From positions 1 to 10,048 of the forward strand of contig CAYSEV010000049.1 of NCBI GenBank assembly GCA_964430295.1: DNA of 10,048 nt, given 5' to 3'. Below are positions 1-6,424 of the stretch, piece by piece; position 1 is the first letter of the stretch, and each line of letters begins with the position of its first letter. Below the pieces are notes generated by a model that was given only the letters and a program-made list of their open reading frames with translations, did no database searches and was not told where the DNA came from. The position numbers were made by a program, and so were the translations under genes. The DNA comes from CAYGFH01 sp964430295 (GTDB taxonomy: Bacteria; Patescibacteriota; Microgenomatia; UBA10105; UBA927).

Positions 1-1146
1 GACAAGCTCAATATTATTGCAAATTTTGATGAGAAAAAATCGGCTAAGTCACCGGGTAGAATTAAATTCAATGAGATGTGTGCGCTTCTACAACAAGGCA
101 AAGCGAACAATATCGTATGTTGGGCACTCAACCGACTTGCAAGAAATTCAGTAGATGGCGGCCTGATTATATGGCTGGTTCAGGATAGGGGTCTCAAGAT
201 TATTACACCATCAAAAACATATGACAAAAATGATGTTTTACTCATGTACGTTGAATTTGCAATGGCAAATCAATTTGTGACAGATCTTGGTAAAAGTACG
301 AAGCGCGGTTTAAAAGACAAAATTACCAGCGGTGATGCTCCAATTTATGCTCCTATTGGATATGTAAATGATACGTCAAAGAAACAGGGACTTCGAGATA
401 TCCAGGTAGATCCTGCACGATTTGGATTAGTTAAGAAAATGTGGGATTTACTTCTCACAGGTCAATACAGTCCTCCTCGTATTGTTCAAATCGCTACGGA
501 TGAATGGGGACTACGGCATAAGAAGGGAAAGGTAATTTCAAGATCACGTTCGTACGATATATTTCGAAATATCTTCTACACCGGGAAGTATTATTACGCA
601 GGAGAGATTCATCAAGGAAATCATACTCCAATGATCACTCTGGACGAATACAACAAGGCTCAAGGAATACTTGGGGTTCGTGGTTTTCAAGGAGTATATA
701 AACGTGTATTTGCTTTCAAAGGATTCTTACAGTGTGATTGTGGAGGCTCTGTAACAGCCTATGAACGCTACAGAAAGATCTGCATGAAGTGTCACCATAA
801 ATACAATGCAATGACAAATACACAGTGCCCAAAGTGCTCTACAATTGCGCCTGAGAAGTCATCATATTTTTGCTACTATCCATGCATAAATAGCACAAAG
901 CATAAATGTAAACAGCCGGCTATCCGAGCAGATGAGTTGGAAAAACAGCTTGATGAGATCGTATCGCATGTTACCATCCCACAGGAGTTTATAGATTGGG
1001 GGTTGGAAAAACTTCGTGCGGATACGAAAAACGAGCAGGATGATAGACAAGTCGTAACAAGAAATATTCAAAACAATATTTACAATGTCACAAAAAGACT
1101 TGATGCATTAACAAATAAGNNNNNNNNNNCAAAACTAAAAAGTTGA
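1..1146 (+). CDS. Large serine recombinase, middle part (5' partial, cut by assembly gap)
   Basis: Site-specific DNA recombinase of the large serine integrase/resolvase family. The frame is open from base 1, so the N-terminal catalytic serine lies outside the window. The first 25 codons precede the first ATG (position 76) and continue the same domain. Visible are the resolvase-domain motif CWALNRLARNS (family: DRLxR, with its two conserved arginines) and GLKIITP, followed by the recombinase domain (GYVNDTSKKQG, then SRSYDIFRNIFYTGKYYYAGEIHQG). A zinc-ribbon region follows: CDCGG, CMKCHHKY, CPKC and CYYPC...KHKC. The doubled CxxC insert resembles recombinases from Patescibacteria (recollection). 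A coiled-coil begins around DRQVVTRNIQNN. The unknown bases at 1120-1129 interrupt the coding sequence, and the TGA reached in this frame at 1144-1146 is probably an artefact because the protein clearly continues in another frame. Assignment to the family is very secure; whether the gene is intact is unknown. Confidence 0.93.
   Translation, partial: DKLNIIANFDEKKSAKSPGRIKFNEMCALLQQGKANNIVCWALNRLARNSVDGGLIIWLVQDRGLKIITPSKTYDKNDVLLMYVEFAMANQFVTDLGKSTKRGLKDKITSGDAPIYAPIGYVNDTSKKQGLRDIQVDPARFGLVKKMWDLLLTGQYSPPRIVQIATDEWGLRHKKGKVISRSRSYDIFRNIFYTGKYYYAGEIHQGNHTPMITLDEYNKAQGILGVRGFQGVYKRVFAFKGFLQCDCGGSVTAYERYRKICMKCHHKYNAMTNTQCPKCSTIAPEKSSYFCYYPCINSTKHKCKQPAIRADELEKQLDEIVSHVTIPQEFIDWGLEKLRADTKNEQDDRQVVTRNIQNNIYNVTKRLDALTNKXXXXKLKS
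1120..1129. other. Assembly gap (10 N)
   Basis: Ten consecutive N bases inside the recombinase gene. Ten is a typical placeholder length, so the true size of the missing stretch is unknown. The flanks read ...RLDALTNK before the gap and ...KVELFSNEEYK after it. In the family these two stretches are normally only a few residues apart, so little coding sequence needs to be missing. Confidence 0.99.
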
Positions 1147-1696
1147 GTTATTCTCAAATGAAGAGTATAAGTGTAAAAAAGCAGAACTGCAGGTAGAAAA
1201 AACAAATCTCGAAGGCGCTCTTATAACACTGAGCAATCGACAGCTTTCATGGATGGAAACAGCTGAAAAGTCTTTGAACGTTGCACGAGATTGCCAGGAG
1301 ATTCTACATTCAGGCACCAACGACGAGAAAATAGAAATGATGTACTCGCTTGGTTTGCACCTGACAATTAATAATAAGTTAGTGCGTTATGACTGGCCGG
1401 AGCCATACAAGACCATAGTGGAGGCGTCAAATATGCTAAAACAGTCAATTACAAAGTTCGAACCCGAAGAAAGGATTGCTACAAAGGGCCAAATGTACAA
1501 TTTCGATTCGCAAAATCCACTTTGGGGTGACCGACGGGATTCGAACCCGCAACGCCCAGCTCCACAAGCTGGTGCACTACCGTTGTGCTACGGTCACCAA
1601 TTATGTTTATTATACCGTACAATCGGTCAGTTTGGAAAGAAGATCCAATCTTACTTGCCAAAAAACAAATTAAATAACACAAGAGGTTTTGTATAG
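1139..1696 (+). CDS. Large serine recombinase, C-terminal part (frame-shifted after the gap)
   Basis: Continuation of the same recombinase in a different frame. From 1139 it reads KVELFSNEEYKCKKAELQ and then a long helical coiled-coil (NLEGALITLSNR, QLSWMETAEKSLN). The family-typical end is FEPEERIATKG...NFDSQNPLW. An in-frame TAA at 1136-1138 sits just upstream, so the join to the first part needs both the gap sequence and a frame correction. There is no start codon until 1253, so this is a fragment and not an independent gene. The frame has no stop before the tRNA-His gene and is read antisense through it (GDRRDSNPQRP is antisense tRNA sequence), stopping at 1694-1696 inside the 3' end of the convergent glycoside hydrolase gene. 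The real protein may well end earlier in relatives. Confidence 0.75.
   Translation, partial: KVELFSNEEYKCKKAELQVEKTNLEGALITLSNRQLSWMETAEKSLNVARDCQEILHSGTNDEKIEMMYSLGLHLTINNKLVRYDWPEPYKTIVEASNMLKQSITKFEPEERIATKGQMYNFDSQNPLWGDRRDSNPQRPAPQAGALPLCYGHQLCLLYRTIGQFGKKIQSYLPKNKLNNTRGFV
1523..1598 (-). tRNA. tRNA-His(GTG)
   Basis: Complete cloverleaf on the minus strand. It has the histidine-specific extra G-1 (base 1598) opposite C73, acceptor GTGACCG/CGGTCAC, D-stem GCAC/GTGC, anticodon stem CCAGC/GCTGG with loop TTGTGGA (anticodon GTG), T-arm GCGGG-TTCGAAT-CCCGT and an encoded CCA. The serine recombinase abuts its 3' end, making this tRNA a likely attachment site. Confidence 0.97.
1609..1614 (-). 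promoter_or_regulatory. -10 box of tRNA-His
   Basis: Perfect TATAAT on the minus strand, 10 nt before G-1 of tRNA-His. Only a poor -35 (TTCCAA) is found at 17 bp spacing. Confidence 0.7.
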
Positions 1697-3369
1697 AGAA
1701 GAGCGCTTAGATCTTCAATTGTTAGTGCCCCATCTTTATTTAAATCAAACGGATATAAGCGTTTCATTACTACTGTCGTTTGCTTCTCCTGTAATGTTAC
1801 GATTGCCTGTCGGGGCAGATATGATGGAACAAGCAGAACAACACGATACTTTTTCCCAGGAATAATTCCCGGGATTTCTCGAATGGAAAGTTCTCCATTT
1901 GTTATCGTTAACCCACTGAATTTATGTATAAGTTCATGCGTGTCATAAATTAAAACGGTTGCTTCAACAGCCTGTTGTGCGCGTTTCCATCCCAATGGAG
2001 CTTGTATTGTAATTGATGGTGGAGGCGCGATTGTAAGCTGGATCGCCTGTAGGGGTATTTCTTTGGCGTGGTGTCTGAGGCTTAATTGAATAGGATATGT
2101 ACCAACCGTTTTGGGTGTTCGCAGATGCAAAGAAATTTCTCCGGAGGAAAATGGTTCAACGGTCGGAATCGGATCAAAAAGAAATCCAAGAGAATCTCCT
2201 TGTTGGTGTATCTGAATACTATATCCATCTGTCTCATCAATAATCCCCTGCCCAAGATTTTTTATTGTTGCGGTTAAATGATACGAGGAGTTTGCTATAA
2301 GACGTTCAGGAATAAGAGGTGATTCAAACTCATATGATTCACGTTGTTGAGGTTCACCTGATTTTTTGGGTATCTGTTTATAACTTTCGGCAAACGAATA
2401 GAGTGACGTATTCCCAACCGTTTTCCAAGAAAAACCATCAAATGGAAAACTCTGATAATTAAATACAAAAGGAGTGATAGCAGCAATTCTCTGATCTTTC
2501 CATGCATTTTGAGCTGCTATTGCAATATTTTTACTCACACCATCAGATGAAAATGCCCCAAAATGCGTAGACACGCCCTCCGCATGTATCCATCCTGTTT
2601 CTGTTATAAACACAGGAAGTTTTTTAGAAAATCCCAAAGATTCTAAATATGATAACTCCCATTCAAAACTTCGGAGAGTCCCGCGCCCTGTCGCATACGG
2701 TGATCCTGAAAACGCAGGGTTTGGATATGAGTGTGATGTCCAACCATCTATTGTATGTAATAGTTCAGGTTCAGCCTGTACCATGCGTTTCAGATATTCA
2801 GAAGCAGAAAGTGATAGTCCGTCAGAAGCAGCGGAAACGTCTAATCCTGCAGGGAGAATAAAGAAATCCGAAGATGATTCTTTTAGTTTTTTACCGAGCG
2901 TTACAACAGTTTTAGCATATCCTTCAGGATCAATGCTTCCACCCCATTCGTTCGCATGGTTTGGTTCGTTATATAAAATTACATATCTGTTTTCAATCGG
3001 CCAATGTAAGGAAGAAAGAAATGAAACGATAGAATCATATGAATCTGAAGATGGTTTTACCCATAAGGCTCCGTCAGGATGTGTGGCTAAACGAACAATT
3101 GGTATAAGATGAAATCTCCTCATCTGATCAAAGAGACGTTGAATCTTTGATCGGTCCATATCTCTATCTGAGATCACAAATGTTACATATCCCCAATCTC
3201 CACCGGATGAGTTAATCACATCCGGTAACTCTGAAATATCATTAAAGTCAACAATATGCATGCCATATGGATTATTAGGCACGCTTAATGGGTCATACAC
3301 AGCAGATACGTTCACGGGAATGGAGAGGAGCGCAAGCAAAAATACTAAAGACAACACAAAAGTCTTCAT
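1651..3369 (-). CDS. Secreted glycoside hydrolase (clan GH-A-like) with C-terminal dockerin-type repeat
   Basis: Predicted exported polysaccharide- or glycan-degrading enzyme, 572 aa. Residues 1-23 are a classical signal peptide ending NVSA. Residues ~35-325 look like a (beta/alpha)8 barrel: YNEPNH (E135, likely acid/base), WTSHSYPN (H213) and FITETGW (E257, likely nucleophile). This arrangement is typical of clan GH-A (GH5/GH39-like), but the exact family and substrate cannot be read from sequence. Residues ~345-450 resemble an Ig/CARDB-like beta domain (NLGQGI...DGYSIQI) and ~452-535 a second beta domain. Residues 542-553 (DLNKDGALTIED) form one EF-hand/dockerin calcium loop. A normal type I dockerin has two such repeats, whereas here the protein stops 19 residues later. 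The start codon overlaps the tRNA-Gly promoter block, and no Shine-Dalgarno is seen. The last codons overlap the read-through recombinase frame. Function class is fairly sure; substrate unknown. Confidence 0.88.
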   Translation of the reverse strand: MKTFVLSLVFLLALLSIPVNVSAVYDPLSVPNNPYGMHIVDFNDISELPDVINSSGGDWGYVTFVISDRDMDRSKIQRLFDQMRRFHLIPIVRLATHPDGALWVKPSSDSYDSIVSFLSSLHWPIENRYVILYNEPNHANEWGGSIDPEGYAKTVVTLGKKLKESSSDFFILPAGLDVSAASDGLSLSASEYLKRMVQAEPELLHTIDGWTSHSYPNPAFSGSPYATGRGTLRSFEWELSYLESLGFSKKLPVFITETGWIHAEGVSTHFGAFSSDGVSKNIAIAAQNAWKDQRIAAITPFVFNYQSFPFDGFSWKTVGNTSLYSFAESYKQIPKKSGEPQQRESYEFESPLIPERLIANSSYHLTATIKNLGQGIIDETDGYSIQIHQQGDSLGFLFDPIPTVEPFSSGEISLHLRTPKTVGTYPIQLSLRHHAKEIPLQAIQLTIAPPPSITIQAPLGWKRAQQAVEATVLIYDTHELIHKFSGLTITNGELSIREIPGIIPGKKYRVVLLVPSYLPRQAIVTLQEKQTTVVMKRLYPFDLNKDGALTIEDLSALLYTKPLVLFNLFFGK

Positions 3370-3371
3370 GA

Positions 3372-3377
3372 TATAAT
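3372..3377 (+). promoter_or_regulatory. Extended -10 box of tRNA-Gly
   Basis: TGATATAAT (TGN extension plus a perfect TATAAT), 12 nt before tRNA-Gly. A weak -35 (AAGACA at 3348-3353, 18 bp spacer) lies inside the divergent hydrolase gene. The neighbouring ATAATTAT (3373-3380) is self-complementary, so the same block could serve the minus strand. However, the hydrolase start codon (3367-3369) is only a few bases away, which would leave that message leaderless or require a promoter within the tRNA. Confidence 0.65.
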
Positions 3378-3389
3378 TATGACAGTTAT

Positions 3390-3460
3390 GCGGGTGTAGC
3401 TCAATGGTAGAGCGTCAGTTTTCCAAACTGATGACGAGGGTTCGATTCCCTTCATCCGCT
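3390..3460 (+). tRNA. tRNA-Gly(TCC)
   Basis: Complete cloverleaf: acceptor GCGGGTG/CATCCGC (one G-U pair), D-stem GCTC/GAGC, anticodon stem TCAGT/ACTGA with loop TTTCCAA (anticodon TCC), T-arm GAGGG-TTCGATT-CCCTT, discriminator T. CCA is not encoded. A T-run at 3471-3476 follows within about 10 bases and could help termination. Confidence 0.97.
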
Positions 3461-3515
3461 CAAAATATCAATTTTTTGAAATGTATACCAAACTCCAACC
3501 ATGCTGTGATATTGC

Positions 3516-3980
3516 ATGATATATATTAAAATGGGAGAAAAATCCTCAACAACAAATCTACGATCCCTCAAAGAACATGCTGAGCTACTTCGTGATATAC
3601 AAGATGTGAAAGAATCAGATATACCTCCCATCATAGGTGAAGATGCATACAAAGAATTATATCCAAAAGAAGATTCACCTAAGCCATCAAGATCAAGTCA
3701 TGCAAAAAAGCGCGAAGAGGATCTTCAAACAAATCAGCGGGTGCATGAAGAAATATATGGTCCTATCGAGAAAGCAGAGGAAGACTTATTTTTAGATGTG
3801 TTTGCTCTCAGAAATACTGTACATCGCCTTCGCACTCAAGGTATTGCAGATGATGTAATCATAGATCAAGTGGGATTGCGTGAATGGAATATTCTAGTTG
3901 AACGAAAATTGATCTCTATAGCAAAAAAAGAAGAAAAGAAAAAAAAGATATTACAGTTCTGGAAAAAAGCAAGAGATTAA
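3516..3980 (+). CDS. Hypothetical charged, helical cytoplasmic protein
   Basis: I do not recognise this protein (154 aa). It is strongly charged and appears mostly helical, with no signal peptide or membrane segment. Residues 12-80 alternate acidic and basic stretches (LRSLKEHAELLRDIQDVKES; DSPKPSRSSHAKKREEDLQ) and look partly disordered. Residues ~85-125 form the most protein-like block (EEDLFLDVFALRNTVHRLRT, then GIADDVIIDQVGLREWNILV). The tail is very basic (KKEEKKKKILQFWKKARD), compatible with nucleic-acid or membrane-surface contact. The start is uncertain: a second ATG at 3531 (MGEKSS) is as likely, because the AT-rich TGATATATATT just before it looks like a promoter -10 region. The gene sits alone between tRNA-Gly and tRNA-Arg on the same strand. 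Its length and lack of interruptions support a real gene; the function is unknown. Confidence 0.72.
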   Translation: MIYIKMGEKSSTTNLRSLKEHAELLRDIQDVKESDIPPIIGEDAYKELYPKEDSPKPSRSSHAKKREEDLQTNQRVHEEIYGPIEKAEEDLFLDVFALRNTVHRLRTQGIADDVIIDQVGLREWNILVERKLISIAKKEEKKKKILQFWKKARD

Positions 3981-4004
3981 GGCCTATGCACGATAATAAT
4001 GTTG

Positions 4005-4010
4005 TATAAT
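4005..4010 (+). promoter_or_regulatory. -10 box of tRNA-Arg
   Basis: Perfect TATAAT, 8 nt upstream of the mature tRNA-Arg 5' end. No convincing -35 hexamer at 16-18 bp. Confidence 0.65.
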
Positions 4011-4018
4011 ACACATAT

Positions 4019-4093
4019 GCTCCTATAGTTCAACGGATAGAACACGTCCCTTCTAAGGATGCGATGCAGGTTCGATTCCTGCTGGGAGCGCCA
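4019..4093 (+). tRNA. tRNA-Arg(TCT)
   Basis: Complete cloverleaf: acceptor GCTCCTA/TGGGAGC (one U-G pair), D-stem GTTC/GAAC, anticodon stem CGTCC/GGATG with loop CTTCTAA (anticodon TCT), T-arm GCAGG-TTCGATT-CCTGC, discriminator G and an encoded CCA (4091-4093). Confidence 0.97.
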
Positions 4094-4099
4094 CAAGAA

Positions 4100-4122
4100 A
4101 CGAGATTATCTCGTCAGTTTTT
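4100..4122. terminator. Hairpin terminator between tRNA-Arg and the convergent DUF192 gene
   Basis: Inverted repeat ACGAGA-TTA-TCTCGT (4100-4114) followed after CAG by TTTTT on the plus strand. Read from the minus strand the same hairpin is followed by TTTCTT, so it can work in both directions. It lies between the 3' ends of tRNA-Arg (+) and the DUF192 gene (-), whose TGA stop is at 4114-4116. Confidence 0.6.
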
Positions 4123-4554
4123 AACGGTTACAGTATCCCCTATCTGAAAACCATTACGTTCAGATTCACCGGCTACAACTTCCAATACCAAATTCACCGG
4201 CTCGCGGGGCGCATAAACCGGTAATGTACCATCAGAGGAGACAGGAACGTTTTTCGAAATATCCACAATACGAAGATCCCGAATCCATATAATGTCTATA
4301 GGAAAACGCATGCCCTTCATCCAGTAGGAAAACCGCTCTGAATGATCATACGGGAATATCATTCCATGAAGTGGTTTTAGAGAATCTCTTCCCCCTAATC
4401 CCAATTCCTTTTCTTGTGGCGTTGCAGCAACTTCAACAGTATATCGTATATTTTTTATGGTAACAGTGGCAGAGAGGGGGTGCCTAATATAGAACGCAAA
4501 CGTGCCCACCAAGCCAACGACTACCAGCCACCCAATCATAGGATTGATTTTCAT
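4114..4554 (-). CDS. DUF192 family protein, membrane-anchored
   Basis: 146 aa DUF192 protein, a small widespread family of unknown biochemical role whose members are usually exported. Residues 7-23 (IGWLVVVGLVGTFAFYI) form an N-terminal membrane anchor with no signal-peptidase site obvious to me. The rest would lie outside the membrane. Family landmarks are TPQEKELGLGGR (45-56), GMIFPYD (64-70), YWMKGMRFPIDIIWI (77-91), the IVDISKNVP strand (96-104), YAP (114-116) and VLEVVAG (123-129). The length matches the family. It starts only 4 bp after the polyprenyl synthase stop, so the two are almost certainly co-transcribed; a role in the envelope would fit but is not shown. The gene ends with TGA, evidence that UGA is a stop codon here. 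No Shine-Dalgarno is visible. Confidence 0.92.
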   Translation of the reverse strand: MKINPMIGWLVVVGLVGTFAFYIRHPLSATVTIKNIRYTVEVAATPQEKELGLGGRDSLKPLHGMIFPYDHSERFSYWMKGMRFPIDIIWIRDLRIVDISKNVPVSSDGTLPVYAPREPVNLVLEVVAGESERNGFQIGDTVTVKN

Positions 4555-4558
4555 ATAG

Positions 4559-5599
4559 TTACACTGTTCTCTGCTTCAAAAATACTGTGAATTGCAACAA
4601 TTCTTTTTTTACTATATCAGATGCCGATAATTGTTGAATCAAACTACAAATATGCCTATATAATTCTTCTATTTTGCGTGTGACTACTGACCGTATATTG
4701 TACGTATTCATATAGGTATAGAGTAATGCAGTTCTAGATTCAGGGTCTTTCTGCTTTTTTAGCGCCTCCCGCTCTGATGCTGACAGTGCATTCATAAGCA
4801 TGACATACGCGTATGTTTTCTTTTCTTCACGAAGGTCAGAACCGACAGATTTTCCCGATTTCGACGAATCACCGAATAAATTAAGTACATCATCTGTAAG
4901 CTGAAACAATAGTCCCATATCAGTACCAATAGACTCAATGATCGAAATTTGTTCAGAAGGTACACCTGCTATGCGAGCACCCGCGAGGATAGGAAGAGAG
5001 ATCGTATATTTGGCTGTTTTATATGTATACATGGATAATACATCCTCTACGGATGGAATTGCGTGTGACATGCCAAAGGATACATCCTGCATCTGGGCAA
5101 TACATACAGACGCAAATTCATTCACTATCGTCCGATATAGTTGTGAATTTTCAGATACATTGGATAAACATTCCATCCCAAGAAATATTGCTAAATCTCC
5201 AGCACACAGAGCTAAACTTTTTCCAAATGCTTCTGTTTGTTCAATTTGCATATTTGTTGCAACATCCTCATATTGAGCAAATATAGTTTTTCCACCTCGT
5301 CTCTGACGATCGTTGTCCATGATGTCATCATGAATTAAAAAACCACTATGAATAAGTTCAAATGCTGCAGCAATAGCTATGTCAGATTTTGATATTGATC
5401 CACCAAAGCGTTCGATTGACCATAATACCAGTGAACCTCGGATAGTTTTTCCATTTTTTGCAAAATCAGATATTCTTCTATATACATCGGTTTGCCATGA
5501 GTTTATCTGCAATCCTTCGGTTGCCTTTGATAGAAGTAATTCGGTAATAAATGAATCTATAAGAGGCTTATATGAGTTCAAAAATGTCAGCATATGCAC
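4559..5599 (-). CDS. Polyprenyl (isoprenyl) diphosphate synthase
   Basis: Trans-type prenyltransferase (IspA/GGPPS-like fold, 346 aa) that condenses isopentenyl diphosphate with an allylic diphosphate to make a linear isoprenoid, in the cytosol. Visible motifs: GKTIRGSLVL (50-59, equivalent to GKRxRP), first Asp-rich motif DDIMD at 91-95 within HSGFLIHDDIMDNDRQRRGG, and second Asp-rich region FQLTDDVLN at 232-240, where the usual DDxxD ends in Asn (N240). Then comes GKSVGSDLREEKKT (249-262). The first motif has no two-residue insertion, unlike typical bacterial FPP synthase, and the residue five before it is Gly (G86). Product length therefore cannot be set by the aromatic-gate rule. Start: MHM offers two ATGs six bases apart with no Shine-Dalgarno. 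It is followed after 4 bp by the DUF192 gene, and tRNA-Pro lies just upstream on the same strand. Family call is secure; the product (carrier lipid versus other prenyl chain) is not. Confidence 0.93.
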   Translation of the reverse strand: MHMLTFLNSYKPLIDSFITELLLSKATEGLQINSWQTDVYRRISDFAKNGKTIRGSLVLWSIERFGGSISKSDIAIAAAFELIHSGFLIHDDIMDNDRQRRGGKTIFAQYEDVATNMQIEQTEAFGKSLALCAGDLAIFLGMECLSNVSENSQLYRTIVNEFASVCIAQMQDVSFGMSHAIPSVEDVLSMYTYKTAKYTISLPILAGARIAGVPSEQISIIESIGTDMGLLFQLTDDVLNLFGDSSKSGKSVGSDLREEKKTYAYVMLMNALSASEREALKKQKDPESRTALLYTYMNTYNIRSVVTRKIEELYRHICSLIQQLSASDIVKKELLQFTVFLKQRTV

Positions 5600-5636
5600 G
5601 TTGAGGCGAATGGAAACAGAATAAACTATTCGTATG

Positions 5637-5710
5637 TCGGGATGGAGAGACTCGAACTCTCGACCTCACGCTCCCAAAGCGTGCATTCTAGCCAACTGAA
5701 CTACATCCCG
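5637..5710 (-). tRNA. tRNA-Pro(TGG)
   Basis: Complete cloverleaf on the minus strand: acceptor CGGGATG/CATCCCG, D-arm GTTC...GAAT, anticodon stem CACGC/GCGTG with loop TTTGGGA (anticodon TGG), T-arm GAGAG-TTCGAGT-CTCTC, discriminator A. CCA is not encoded. Confidence 0.97.
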
Positions 5711-5716
5711 AATATC

Positions 5717-6394
5717 TTATTGTACCATGAAGTTAGAATCAAAAAAGTAGGTAAATATAGTTTCAATAAGAAGTTTTTTGCGCTGCAATTGTGCCTGGCC
5801 CGGAATTTCAAACGTAAATGACCGGCGAACGATGTCATATTTCGACATCCACTTTGTAAGAAAACCGGATGCATGTGAATCTTTTTCGTGTCCATGACTT
5901 ACATATCCTTTATCTACCACACACCCCAAATGAGGATCTTCAGGGTCATCTATTCCGGAATATAATTCAAACTCACAGTTCTGAATATCAGATCTAAACT
6001 GGTCTAATTCATCTGTGTGCATTTCCCCTGTATCATAAAAATAAAAGGCGTTTCGATGTTCGTTATCCTCATGAAAATCCAAACTCATATGGAAATGAAC
6101 ATGTTGTAAAAATTTCATAAGTTCTTGAGCTTCAAGATCAGTAGTTGAGTCTACAAAGCATCGATTTATGTCGTGTCCCTGTTTATTCAGTCTTGTTTTT
6201 GCCGTAATCGCTGACGGGCTAACCTCGGGTATGTATATAAAGTCTGGTATGTGCCCGGCATGGGTATAAAGGTAACGTGTCACGGGTTGTATAACATCAG
6301 ATTCATCTCCATGCATGCCGCTCAGAATCAACACAGACGGAGTATCACCCTTTTGAAGAATTTGTATATTCTTGTATGAAAACGTCTTTATCAT
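5717..6394 (-). CDS. M14-type zinc carboxypeptidase / succinylglutamate desuccinylase-aspartoacylase family protein
   Basis: 225 aa zinc hydrolase of the M14/AstE-AspA superfamily, expected to cleave an amide bond near a free carboxylate. Zinc ligands are visible as GMHGDES (H28, E31) and LDFHED (H108). NKQGHDINR gives the Asn/Arg substrate-binding pair (N77, R78), and TFEIPG gives the general-base glutamate (E196). There is no signal peptide, so it should act in the cytosol. Substrate is open: a peptide, an N-acyl amino acid or a muropeptide fragment. The ATG at 6394 (MIKTFSYK) was chosen because the frame further upstream, to 6451, lies within and is antisense-like to tRNA-Leu and reads MRVRVPPSAQKP, a typical spurious tRNA translation. 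It sits between tRNA-Leu(TAA) and tRNA-Pro(TGG); the promoter of the latter lies over its stop codon. Confidence 0.85.
   Translation of the reverse strand: MIKTFSYKNIQILQKGDTPSVLILSGMHGDESDVIQPVTRYLYTHAGHIPDFIYIPEVSPSAITAKTRLNKQGHDINRCFVDSTTDLEAQELMKFLQHVHFHMSLDFHEDNEHRNAFYFYDTGEMHTDELDQFRSDIQNCEFELYSGIDDPEDPHLGCVVDKGYVSHGHEKDSHASGFLTKWMSKYDIVRRSFTFEIPGQAQLQRKKLLIETIFTYFFDSNFMVQ
5719..5724 (-). promoter_or_regulatory. -10 box of tRNA-Pro
   Basis: TACAAT (5/6 match) on the minus strand, 8 nt before tRNA-Pro and overlapping the last codons and stop of the M14 gene. No matching -35. Confidence 0.45.
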
Positions 6395-6424
6395 TAAAAA
6401 ATATATACAAATATGTGGTTTTTG

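Noticed and set aside
1457..1549. 10-bp direct repeat TTCGAACCCG at 1457-1466 and 1540-1549 as an attachment core
   Set aside because: The first copy is explained by conserved recombinase codons (FEPEE) and the second by the tRNA T-arm; similarity to T-arm sequence arises easily.
1640..1652. AAGAT-CCA-ATCTT as a terminator for the glycoside hydrolase gene
   Set aside because: Only a 5-bp weak stem, and the following minus-strand bases (CTTTCC) are not a clear T-run.
4114..4116. Possible UGA recoding (as in Absconditabacteria/Gracilibacteria)
   Set aside because: The DUF192 gene ends at TGA where the family ends, reading on would run into tRNA-Arg, and the other genes contain no in-frame TGA.
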